From Streptomyces ossamyceticus (GTDB taxonomy: Bacteria > Actinomycetota > Actinomycetes > Streptomycetales > Streptomycetaceae), in NCBI RefSeq assembly GCF_001418475.1, contig NZ_LIQX01000083.1, positions 1 through 33,864 on the forward strand: a stretch of DNA of 33,864 nucleotides. The letters are read 5' to 3'. The stretch's first letter is position 1; each line of letters begins with the position of its first letter. A model generated the notes under the pieces. That model ran no database searches. It was not told the origin of the DNA and saw only the letters and a list, made by a program, of their open reading frames with translations. This document shows, piece by piece, positions 15,523-22,483 of the stretch. Made by a program: the position numbers and the translations under genes.

Positions 15523-15564
15523 ATCCGACGCACCATCCGCCTGATATCCGACGCACCGTCCGCC
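15523..15564. repeat. Two-copy 23-bp direct repeat upstream of mshC
   Basis: ATCCGACGCACCATCCGCC (15523-15541) recurs at 15546-15564 with one mismatch. It lies in the kinase-mshC gap, about 90 bases before mshC. It could be an operator pair or a slippage product. Confidence 0.6.
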
Positions 15565-15639
15565 CCACCGCCGGTGGCCGCCGTACCCCGCGTGGCTCCG
15601 AGCCGTCGGGCGCCCGGCTTAACCAGGGAAGGATCGGGT

Positions 15640-15645
15640 TAGGCT
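15640..15645 (+). promoter_or_regulatory. -10 box of mshC
   Basis: TAGGCT ends 6 bases before the mshC ATG, implying a leaderless transcript. CTTAAC/TTAACC around 15618-15624 is a poor -35 candidate at short spacing. Confidence 0.5.
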
Positions 15646-15651
15646 CGTGGC

Positions 15652-16881
15652 ATGTATGCCTGGCCCGCTTCTGAGGTCCCCGTCCTGCCCGGCAAGGGCC
15701 GCGACCTGAGGATCCACGACACCGCGACCGGCGGTCTGGTCACCCTTGACCCCGGTCCCGTCGCCCGTATCTACGTTTGCGGTATCACCCCGTACGACGC
15801 GACCCACATGGGTCACGCGGCGACCTACAACGCGTTCGACCTCGTTCAGCGCGTGTGGCTCGACACCAAGCGGCAGGTTCACTACGTCCAGAACGTCACC
15901 GACGTCGACGATCCGCTGCTGGAGCGGGCCGAGCGCGACGGCATCGACTGGGTGGCCCTCGCCGAGAAGGAGACCGCCCTCTTCCGTGAGGACATGACCG
16001 CCCTGCGGATGCTGCCGCCGCGGGAGTACATCGGCGCCGTCGAGGCCATCCCCGGCATCGTCCCGCTCGTCGAGCGGCTCCGCGACGCCGGCGCCGCGTA
16101 CGAACTCGAGGGCGACATCTACTTCTCCGTCGAGTCCGACCCCGACTTCGGCAAGGTCTCCGGTCTCGACGCCGCCGCGATGCGGCTGCTGTCCGCCGAG
16201 CGCGGCGGCGACCCGGACCGGCCCGGCAAGAAGAACCCCCTCGACCCGATGCTGTGGATGGCCGCGCGCGAGGGCGAGCCGAGCTGGGACGGCGGCTCCC
16301 TCGGCCGCGGCCGGCCCGGCTGGCACATCGAGTGCGTCGCCATCGCCCTGGACCACCTCGGCATGGGCTTCGACGTGCAGGGCGGCGGCTCCGACCTCGC
16401 CTTCCCGCACCACGAGATGGGCGCCTCGCACGCCCAGGTGCTGACCGGCGAGTTCCCCATGGCCAAGGCGTACGTCCACGCCGGCATGGTCGCGCTGCAC
16501 GGCGAGAAGATGTCGAAGTCCAAGGGCAACCTCGTCTTCGTCTCCCGGCTGCGCCGGGACGGGGTAGACCCGGCGGCCATACGGCTCGCGCTCCTCGCCC
16601 ACCACTACCGGGCCGACTGGGAGTGGACCGACCAGGTCCTCGAGGACGCCGTCGCCCGGCTGGGCCGGTGGCGTGCCGCCGTCTCCCGGCCCGACGGGCC
16701 GCCCGCGGAGGCGCTCGTCGAGGAGATCCGCGAGGCCCTCGCCGACGACCTGGACGCCCCGGCCGCGCTCGCGGCGGTCGACCGCTGGGCCGCGCTCCAG
16801 CAGGAGCAGGGCGGCACGGACGAGGGGGCACCCGGTGTCGTCTCCCGCGCCGTGGACGCCCTCCTCGGCGTGGCCCTGTGA
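15652..16881 (+). CDS. mshC: Cysteine:glucosaminyl-inositol ligase MshC (mycothiol biosynthesis)
   Basis: A 409-residue cytosolic enzyme. It activates cysteine with ATP and joins it to 1-D-myo-inosityl 2-amino-2-deoxy-alpha-D-glucopyranoside, the penultimate step of mycothiol synthesis. It derives from cysteinyl-tRNA synthetase: the HIGH-type motif is in [18 protein letters not shown] (about 46-63) and KMSKSKGN is near 285. Zinc ligands are likely C43 in YVCGIT, the Cys of [12 protein letters not shown] and the His of FPHHEMG. The tRNA-recognition C-terminal domain of CysS is absent and the length is right for MshC, not CysS (about 465). The start [14 protein letters not shown] is family-typical and matches the leaderless promoter. 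The adjacent cluster may act in the same pathway. Confidence 0.95.
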   Translation: MYAWPASEVPVLPGKGRDLRIHDTATGGLVTLDPGPVARIYVCGITPYDATHMGHAATYNAFDLVQRVWLDTKRQVHYVQNVTDVDDPLLERAERDGIDWVALAEKETALFREDMTALRMLPPREYIGAVEAIPGIVPLVERLRDAGAAYELEGDIYFSVESDPDFGKVSGLDAAAMRLLSAERGGDPDRPGKKNPLDPMLWMAAREGEPSWDGGSLGRGRPGWHIECVAIALDHLGMGFDVQGGGSDLAFPHHEMGASHAQVLTGEFPMAKAYVHAGMVALHGEKMSKSKGNLVFVSRLRRDGVDPAAIRLALLAHHYRADWEWTDQVLEDAVARLGRWRAAVSRPDGPPAEALVEEIREALADDLDAPAALAAVDRWAALQQEQGGTDEGAPGVVSRAVDALLGVAL

Positions 16882-16900
16882 AGTAACGACTCTGCACCGT

Positions 16901-17020
16901 CGGCACGGCTTTGCACAGGCGGCACGGCTGGGCACCGTCGGCACCGCTTCGCGCTGACAGCACGGCTTCGGGCTGGCGGCACCGCTTCGCGCTGGCGGCA
17001 CGGCTTCGCGCTGACGGCAC
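16901..17020. repeat. 19-bp minisatellite downstream of mshC
   Basis: CGGCAC or a one-base variant recurs at 16901, 16920, 16939, 16958, 16977, 16996 and 17015, an exact 19-bp period: six full units plus a partial one. The core resembles CGGCACGGCTTCGCGCTGA. It starts 19 bases after the mshC stop. The unit is not a multiple of three and carries no ORF signal. Confidence 0.9.
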
Positions 17021-17081
17021 AGGGATGACCGGCCGTCACACGTGACACGTGCTCAGCGCGGCGCGGTGGTGTCGCAGCGAG

Positions 17082-17113
17082 GGGGCGCCTTCTCCGTTCG
17101 GAGGGGGCGCCCC
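17082..17113 (+). terminator. Terminator hairpin beyond the mshC minisatellite
   Basis: GGGGCGCC (17082-17089) pairs with GGCGCCCC (17106-17113). Wobble pairs and a CTCCG/CGGAG inner stem make the helix almost continuous. It is followed by TTTCA on the plus strand. Confidence 0.7.
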
Positions 17114-17258
17114 TTTCACGTACGCGGGCGCCCTCTACGAAGACAGGGGCCTTTCCTCGCCGCGCACGCCGGGCCTCCCGCCGAGGCGGGGCCCTCGCTC
17201 CGCACCCGGCGGCCCCCAACGCCGAGGCGAGGGCCGTTCCTCCGTGCACGCGGGGGCG

Positions 17259-17310
17259 TCGAGGTCACTGTCGTGGGGCTGTCGAGGCCCTGTCGATCGG
17301 TTGTCGAAGG
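17259..17310 (+). promoter_or_regulatory. 11-bp-phased heptad repeats resembling a SARP/AfsR-type binding array
   Basis: TCGAGGT, TCGTGGG, TCGAGGC, TCGATCG and TCGAAGG begin at 17259, 17271, 17282, 17293 and 17304 (spacings 12, 11, 11, 11). Streptomyces SARP regulators bind TCGAGxx heptads repeated every 11 bp. The array ends 90 bases before the GTG of the beta-propeller gene. A -10 at the expected 8 bases downstream is not evident, which lowers confidence. Confidence 0.45.
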
Positions 17311-17400
17311 CTGCGGGGTGGAGCGGCATGTGATGGGGTGACAGACGTCAGTCGAAGCCGGACCGGCCAGCCGCCGGTCCCTTCGTGGAAGGGACGCACA

Positions 17401-18423
17401 GTGGCACCCCCGCACTCCTCCTCCCGCTCCTCCCTCTCCCCCCACTCCGCCCGACACCCCGTCAGCCGACGCGGACTGCTCACGGCATCGGCCGCCACCG
17501 CGGGCGCCCTGCTCGTCGGGACGTCGGCCGCCGGGACCGCGTCGGCCGCCGGGACCGCCGCGGCGGCCGGAAAGACCTGGCCGGACGTCATCCCGCTCCC
17601 CAACGGCTTCCGCCCCGAGGGCATCACCATCGGCGGCGGCCCCTACGCCTACCTCGGCTCCCTCGGCGACGGCTCCATCTACCGCGCCGACCTGCGCACC
17701 GGGCAGGGCCGCATCATCTCCACCGGACCCGGAACCGCCTCCGTCGGCCTCGAACTCGACGGACGGGGACGGCTGTTCGTGGCCGGACGCGCCCAGGGTG
17801 CCCGCGTGGTGGACGTACGCACCGGCGCGGTCCTCGCCTCGTACCGGCTCACCGCGACGACGCCCAGCTTCGCCAACGACGTCGTCCTGACCCCGAGGGC
17901 CGCATGGTTCACCGACTCGTTCCAGCCGGCCCTCCACGTGCTGCCGCTCGGCAAGCACGGTGAGCTGCCGCACGCGGACGACGTGGTGACGCTCACCCTG
18001 CGCGGCGACTGGGCCCAGACACCCGGCGAGACGGTCAACGCCAACGGCATCACCGGAACCCCGGACGGCAAGGCCCTGCTCGTCGTGCAGTCCGGCGCCG
18101 GGGGACTGCACCGGGTCGACCCGCGCACCGGCGTCACCCGGCTCGTCGACCTCGGCGACTCCGCGCCCCTCACCAACGGCGACGGCCTGCTGCTCCTCGG
18201 ACGGCGGCTGTACGTGGTGCAGAACCGTCAGAACGCGATCGACGTGTTCAAGCTCGCCGCGGACGGCCGCTCCGGCATCTTCGAGGGGCGGCTCACGGAC
18301 CCGGACTTCGACGTCCCGACGACCGTCGCCGCCCACAACAACCGCCTGTACCTGCCCAACGCCCGCTTCACCACGACCCCGACGCCGGAGACGACGTACA
18401 CGGTCGTCGCCGTGGAGCACTGA
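17401..18423 (+). CDS. Tat-exported SMP-30/NHL-like beta-propeller protein
   Basis: A 340-residue secreted protein. The N-terminal region has a twin-arginine signal, SRRGLLTASAATAGALLVG (about 24-42), then an Ala/Gly-rich stretch, so it is exported folded. The mature part is made of repeating beta-blade units: FRPEGITIGGGPYAYLGSL, YRADLRTGQGRIIS, GLELDGRGRLFVAG, NANGITGTPDGKALLVV and NGDGLLLLGRRLYVVQN. This fits a six-bladed SMP-30/gluconolactonase-like fold, often a lactonase or sugar/metal-binding protein; some homologues carry a doubtful superoxide dismutase label. The GTG at 17401 follows GGAAGGGACGCACA; the ATG at 17338 would put the signal too deep. In S. coelicolor, as I remember it, mshC and parJ are neighbours, so this gene may be an insertion. 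Confidence 0.8.
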   Translation: MAPPHSSSRSSLSPHSARHPVSRRGLLTASAATAGALLVGTSAAGTASAAGTAAAAGKTWPDVIPLPNGFRPEGITIGGGPYAYLGSLGDGSIYRADLRTGQGRIISTGPGTASVGLELDGRGRLFVAGRAQGARVVDVRTGAVLASYRLTATTPSFANDVVLTPRAAWFTDSFQPALHVLPLGKHGELPHADDVVTLTLRGDWAQTPGETVNANGITGTPDGKALLVVQSGAGGLHRVDPRTGVTRLVDLGDSAPLTNGDGLLLLGRRLYVVQNRQNAIDVFKLAADGRSGIFEGRLTDPDFDVPTTVAAHNNRLYLPNARFTTTPTPETTYTVVAVEH

Positions 18424-18460
18424 CCGGCGGCCGACGGACCGGCACGGACCAGGGAGTCCG

Positions 18461-18501
18461 CCGCGCTCCCCGCCCCCTGCGCCAGGGAGCGGGGAGCGCG
18501 G
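18461..18501. terminator. Bidirectional terminator between the beta-propeller gene and parJ
   Basis: Perfect 13-bp stem (18461-18473 and 18489-18501), extended by inner CCCT/AGGG pairs. It lies between convergent genes. Confidence 0.88.
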
Positions 18502-18528
18502 TGACGTCCTCTCACGGGACCGGGTCGA

Positions 18529-19521
18529 TCAGTCCTCCGACGACTCCTCGTCGTCGCCGCCCGCCCGTGGCGGCTTGGGCGGTCGCGCCCGGCCACCGGG
18601 GTTGTCCTTCGGGTTCCACGCGCCGGGGCCGGTGTCGCCCCCGTCCGCCGTGGCGTGACCGCCGGACGCACCGGTGGGGCCGCCGTCGCGGCGCCGCAGA
18701 TACCGCTCGAACTCGCGGGCGATCGCCTCTCCCGACGCCTCCGGCAGCTCCGCGGTGTCCCGGGCCTCCTCCAGCGTCTGCACGTACTCCGCGACCTCGC
18801 TGTCCTCGGCGGCCAGCTGGTCCACGCCCACCTGCCAGGCGCGCGCGTCCTCGGGCAGCTCGCCCAGCGGGATACGCACGTCGATCAGGTCCTCCAGGCG
18901 GTTGAGGAGGGCCAGCGTCGCCTTCGGGTTCGGCGGCTGCGACACGTAGTGCGGCACCGCGGCCCACAGCGACACCGCCGGGACCCCGGCGTGCGTGCAC
19001 GCCTCCTGGAGGATGCCGACGATGCCCGTGGGGCCCTCGTACTTGGTCTCCTCCAGGTCCATCCGCTGCGCGAGATCCGGGTCCGACGTGACCCCGCTGA
19101 CGGGGACCGGACGCGTGTGCGGGGTGTCACCGAGCAGGGCGCCCAGGATCACCACCAACTCCACGCCCAGCTCGTGGGCGAAGCCCAGCAGCTCGTTGCA
19201 GAACGAGCGCCACCGCATCGACGGCTCGATACCGCGGACCAGTACGAGATCGCGGGGCTTGTCGCCGCCGACCCGCACCACCGACAACCTTGTCGTCGGC
19301 CAAGTGATCTTGCGTACGCCGCCGTCCAGCCACACCGTGGGCCGGTTCACCTGGAAGTCGTAGTAGTCCTCGGCGTCCAGCGCCGCGAACACCTCGCCCT
19401 TCCACTCCCGGTCCAGGTGCGCGACCGCGGTGGAGGCGGCGTCGCCGGCGTCGTTCCAGCCTTCGAACGCGGCCACCATGACTGGGTCGATCAGCTCGGG
19501 AACCCCCTCCAGCTCGATCAC
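18529..19521 (-). CDS. parJ: PAC2-family protein, ParJ orthologue
   Basis: A 330-residue PAC2-fold protein (PAC2 is a proteasome-assembly-chaperone fold). It has MIELEGVPELIDPVMVAAFEGWNDAGDAAS at its N-terminus, WPTTRLSVVRV, VILGALLGDTPHTRPVPV, PTGIVGILQEACTHAGVPAVSLWAAVPHYVSQPPNPKATLALL and an acidic, proline-rich C-terminus. From memory, the S. coelicolor counterpart SCO1662 is ParJ, which interacts with ParA and regulates its polymerisation during sporulation. M. tuberculosis Rv2125 is the PAC2 relative near metH and mshC, so the neighbourhood is old. The GTG at 19521 follows GGAAGGAGG with 7-base spacing; longer forms run through the promoter (TAAGGT on the minus strand near 19561-19566). 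Confidence 0.87.
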   Translation of the reverse strand: MIELEGVPELIDPVMVAAFEGWNDAGDAASTAVAHLDREWKGEVFAALDAEDYYDFQVNRPTVWLDGGVRKITWPTTRLSVVRVGGDKPRDLVLVRGIEPSMRWRSFCNELLGFAHELGVELVVILGALLGDTPHTRPVPVSGVTSDPDLAQRMDLEETKYEGPTGIVGILQEACTHAGVPAVSLWAAVPHYVSQPPNPKATLALLNRLEDLIDVRIPLGELPEDARAWQVGVDQLAAEDSEVAEYVQTLEEARDTAELPEASGEAIAREFERYLRRRDGGPTGASGGHATADGGDTGPGAWNPKDNPGGRARPPKPPRAGGDDEESSED

Positions 19522-19575
19522 CCAGCGCCTCCTTCCGACGTGCCCTCGCGTACGCCCCAACCTTACGGCGTGCCC

Positions 19576-19596
19576 AGGGGGCCTTCGCAGCCCCCT
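19576..19596 (-). terminator. Hairpin between the GntR gene and parJ
   Basis: AGGGGGC (19576-19582) pairs with GCCCCCT (19590-19596) around a 7-base loop. It is placed to end the GntR-family transcript before the parJ promoter. Confidence 0.55.
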
Positions 19597-19677
19597 TGCA
19601 CGGGGGAGTGAACGGATCAATGCCCCGTTCGCGCGGCGGAAACACGCGCGGCCCGCCGGGCGCGAGTGATCATCGCC

Positions 19678-20349
19678 TCACAGCGACGACCGCAGCCACT
19701 GCTCGACGCTCGCGATGTGGACCGTCGCCCAGGAGCGGGCGGCCTCGGCGTCGCGGTCGCGCAGGGCGGCGAGGATGGCGCGGTGTTCGTGGAGGGTGCG
19801 GCTGACGGCGTCCTCCTGGGTGAGGCCCCGCCAGACGCGGGCCCGGGTGGTGGGGCCCGACAGACCGTCCAGGAGGGAGCAGAGCACGGAGTTCCCGGAG
19901 CTCTGCACGATGCCCTTGTGGAACTCCAGGTCGCAGGCGACCAGTTCCTCCACCGACGGATCGTCACCCAGCTTGTCCAACTGGGCACCCAGCGCGTCCA
20001 GTTGCTGCTCGCTGATGCGCAACGCCGCCATCGCCGTGGCGGCCGGCTCCAGGATGCGGCGCACGGCGAGGAACTCCAGGACCGTGTCGTCGCGGTGGAA
20101 GTCCACGACGAAGCTCAGCGCCTCCAGCAGGAGCTGGGGGTCGAGGCTTGTCACATACGTGCCGTCGCCCTGCCGTACGTCCAGGATGCGGATCAGCGAC
20201 AGGGCGCGCACCGCCTCGCGCAGGGAGTTGCGGGACAGCCCCAGATCGGCGGCGAGCTCGCTCTCCTTCGGCAGCCGGTCGCCCGGGCGCAGCGCCCCGG
20301 AGACGATCATGTCCTTGATCTTCTCGATCGCCTCGTCGGTGACTGCCAT
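19678..20349 (-). CDS. GntR-family transcriptional regulator, FadR/FCD subgroup
   Basis: A 223-residue repressor-type regulator. The N-terminal winged helix-turn-helix is clear: KIKDMIVSGALRPGDRLPKESELAADLGLSRNSLREAVRALSLIRILDVRQGDGTYV. The C-terminal FCD ligand-binding domain has LEFLAVRRILEPAATAMAA and metal-site residues in DLEFHKGIVQSSGN and LHEHRAILAAL. FCD proteins sense carboxylic or amino-acid-like metabolites. ATG 20349 follows GGGAGGGC; the longer start at 20388 would place the 15-bp palindrome at 20383-20397 inside the gene. It is divergent from the GNAT-ATP-grasp gene, so it may control both itself and that gene. The effector is unknown. Confidence 0.87.
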   Translation of the reverse strand: MAVTDEAIEKIKDMIVSGALRPGDRLPKESELAADLGLSRNSLREAVRALSLIRILDVRQGDGTYVTSLDPQLLLEALSFVVDFHRDDTVLEFLAVRRILEPAATAMAALRISEQQLDALGAQLDKLGDDPSVEELVACDLEFHKGIVQSSGNSVLCSLLDGLSGPTTRARVWRGLTQEDAVSRTLHEHRAILAALRDRDAEAARSWATVHIASVEQWLRSSL

Positions 20350-20382
20350 GGCGCCGCCCTCCCTGCCGTTCCCTGCCTGATC

Positions 20383-20397
20383 AGACATCCGATGTCT
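20383..20397. promoter_or_regulatory. Perfect palindrome AGACATCCGATGTCT, probable GntR operator
   Basis: A 7-1-7 perfect inverted repeat, 34 bases before the GntR-family start and 190 bases before the divergent gene. Size and symmetry fit a winged-HTH dimer. It probably serves autoregulation. Confidence 0.65.
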
Positions 20398-20587
20398 CAG
20401 GTCATTATGGTCCCACCCCGGAGGAGCGTTCCCCGGTCGGCGACCGTGCCCCCGCCCGGCGCCCGGCCGAAGGGCTCCTCCAGCTCCGGTTCTCGGTCAT
20501 TTTCGCAGGTCACGTACGGCCATGGGCGCCGTCGGTACACCGGCGGTCCTACGCTGATCACACGATCCGGAGGCAGGAGGCACGGGG

Positions 20588-22483
20588 GTGGGGATGCGGA
20601 TCCGACCGGCGCGCACCGACGAGGCGGCGGCGCTGACCGAGCTGGTGCTGCGCTCGAAGGCCCACTGGGGCTACGGCGCGGAGTTCCTGGAGGCGTGCCG
20701 GGCGGAACTCACCATCCGCCCGGACGACATCCGCCGCCGTCGCGTGGTCGTCGCCGAGGACACCGACAGCGCAGTCGTGGGGGTGGCGTCCCTGGAGGGC
20801 TCGGCACCCGAGGGCAGCCTCGGCCTGTGCTTCGTCGAACCCGCCGCCATCGGCCGGGGCGTGGGCCGCGCCCTCTACTTCCATGTGACGCGTGCCGCCC
20901 GCGAGCTCGGCTTCGCCCGGCTCACCATCGAGGCGGACCCGAACGCCGAACCCTTCTACCGCCGGCTGGGCGCCCGCCCCGTCGGCCGCACGGCCTCCGG
21001 TTCCCTCGCGGGCCGTGAACTCCCGCTCCTCGAAGTGCGCCTCCCGCCCCGGACCGAGGGCTGGACGCAGGCGTGGACCGCGGGGCGCCGTGCCGTCCAC
21101 CTCGGCAACGTCGCCGGGTTCCAGTCCCAGTTCGGCCCGGTCTCCCCGCAGGCCGCGCACTACTCCTGCCTGGCCGCGTTCCTCTCGCCCCACCCGGCCG
21201 TCCTGATCCTGCCCGCCGCCGTCCCACCGGACTGGACCGACCTGATCGGCCGACCCCTGGGCTGGGGCCCCGTGGAGGTCTACGACGGCCTGACGGAACC
21301 ACCCGGCCGGACGGACGGCCAGGCGGATGGTCGGACGGGCGGCTTCACGGCACGCGCGACCCGGCCCGCCCCGGAGGCTCAGGGCGACACCCTGACCCGG
21401 GCCGTCCTGTCCCGCCCGGCCCTGCTCCGGCGGCTGGACTCCCTCGACCTGCCCCTCCTCCCCTGGGGCCGCACCCCCGCCGTCGCCGAGCTGACCGGCG
21501 TACCCCTGGGCCCCGAAGCGTTGCGGTACGAGTCCAAGCGGGCCTCGCACGAGCTGTTCACCCGGCTCGCCCCGGCCCACCCGGAGGTCCGGGTGCCCGA
21601 GCAGTGGCAGCCGGCCACCCGGCGGGACGCGGCACGGCTGCTGAGGAGGCGGACCCGCGCGGGCCTGGCGACGGTCGTCAAGACCGAGCACGGCGCCGGA
21701 GGTTCCGGCACCGTCGTGATCCGGGACCAGGGCCCCGGCGTGCTGCCACGCCTGAGGAGATCTCCGCTGCCCCGAGGTCCCGTCCTGCTGGAGGAGTTCG
21801 TCGCCGGGGAGACAGAGCCACGGGACGTGACCTTCGACGGGCTCGTCGACGCGGACGGCCGCGTCCACGTGGTGGGCGTCGCCGTCATGGACGTCCTCGG
21901 TACGGCCTACCGGGGCGCCACCGTGGGCCCCGGTGTCGTACCGCCGGGGCTCGCCGAGGCCGCGGCACGGTTCGGCGCCGCCGTGGGGGAGCGGATCGCG
22001 GCGAGCGGCCACCGGGGCTGGTTCGACGTCGACTTCGTCACCGGCTCCGACGGCCGCCCGGCACCCACCGAGATCAACCTCCGGATGACCGGCCCGTCCG
22101 TCGCCTTCATGGTCAAGGCGCGGCTGGACGAGACCCGCGGGGGCGACCACCTCGTCCGCAGCGTCGATCACGTACCCCTCGGCGCCCGGCTGCCCGGCCC
22201 CGCCCTGTCCGCCTTCCTGCGCGAGACCGCCGCGCGCTGCGCCGGGATCGACGCCGTCCTGCTGCCCTCGATCCCCACCGCCGCCTTCGCGGCCGCCCCC
22301 TACCTGGGCGTCGTCCTGGCCGCGCACACCCGTGCACGCCTCGACGCCGCCGAGACCCTGGTGCGCGCGGCGGCCCGCGACACCGGCCGCGTTTTCACGA
22401 CCCAGGGGCGACCGGGGCGGGCTCCGGGCGGCGGGTCACGTACACCGCCACCACCACCGCCGCGATCATCAGCGGCACGTTGA
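20588..22483 (+). CDS. GNAT acetyltransferase-ATP-grasp ligase fusion
   Basis: A 631-residue two-part protein. Residues 1-155 are a GNAT domain that would acetylate an amine with acetyl-CoA (IRPARTDEAAALTELVL; acetyl-CoA loop in AIGRGVGRALY; C-terminal NAEPFYRRLGARPVGR). Residues about 160-600 resemble the pre-ATP-grasp plus ATP-grasp layout of peptide ligases such as PGM1. LSPHPAVLILP is in the first part. The ATP-binding lysine and loop are in ATVVKTEHGAGGSGTVV, the hinge is in PVLLEEFVAGE, and the metal-binding residues are in WFDVDFVTGSDGRPAPTEINLRMTGPS. It should form an amide between a carboxylate and an amine. The GTG at 20588 follows AGGAGG by 7 bases. The proline-rich tail overlaps the convergent gene by 89 bases. 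Confidence 0.8.
   Translation: MGMRIRPARTDEAAALTELVLRSKAHWGYGAEFLEACRAELTIRPDDIRRRRVVVAEDTDSAVVGVASLEGSAPEGSLGLCFVEPAAIGRGVGRALYFHVTRAARELGFARLTIEADPNAEPFYRRLGARPVGRTASGSLAGRELPLLEVRLPPRTEGWTQAWTAGRRAVHLGNVAGFQSQFGPVSPQAAHYSCLAAFLSPHPAVLILPAAVPPDWTDLIGRPLGWGPVEVYDGLTEPPGRTDGQADGRTGGFTARATRPAPEAQGDTLTRAVLSRPALLRRLDSLDLPLLPWGRTPAVAELTGVPLGPEALRYESKRASHELFTRLAPAHPEVRVPEQWQPATRRDAARLLRRRTRAGLATVVKTEHGAGGSGTVVIRDQGPGVLPRLRRSPLPRGPVLLEEFVAGETEPRDVTFDGLVDADGRVHVVGVAVMDVLGTAYRGATVGPGVVPPGLAEAAARFGAAVGERIAASGHRGWFDVDFVTGSDGRPAPTEINLRMTGPSVAFMVKARLDETRGGDHLVRSVDHVPLGARLPGPALSAFLRETAARCAGIDAVLLPSIPTAAFAAAPYLGVVLAAHTRARLDAAETLVRAAARDTGRVFTTQGRPGRAPGGGSRTPPPPPPRSSAAR

Larger units (their letters stand above)
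16882..17400. other. 519-base non-coding gap between mshC and the beta-propeller gene
   Basis: No credible gene is seen. The gap holds, in order, the 19-bp minisatellite, a terminator hairpin, a GC-rich stretch with short inverted repeats, and an 11-bp-phased TCGA-type direct repeat array in the promoter region of the next gene. Confidence 0.7.

Noticed and set aside
15652..16881. Annotation as cysteinyl-tRNA synthetase
   Set aside because: The protein is about 55 residues too short, lacks the C-terminal anticodon-binding region and has the MshC-type N-terminus.
16901..17020. CRISPR array
   Set aside because: The 19-bp units are directly adjacent with no unique spacers, and no cas genes are nearby.
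17259..17310. PHO box array
   Set aside because: The 11-bp phase fits, but the units read TCGAGG-like rather than the GTTCACC-like PhoP repeats.
17338..18423. Superoxide dismutase label for the secreted beta-propeller protein
   Set aside because: No metal-ligand pattern of any superoxide dismutase is visible; the repeats are those of a beta-propeller.
20350..20388. Longer N-terminus for the GntR-family regulator
   Set aside because: It would put the palindromic operator inside the gene, and GGGAGGGC precedes the shorter start.
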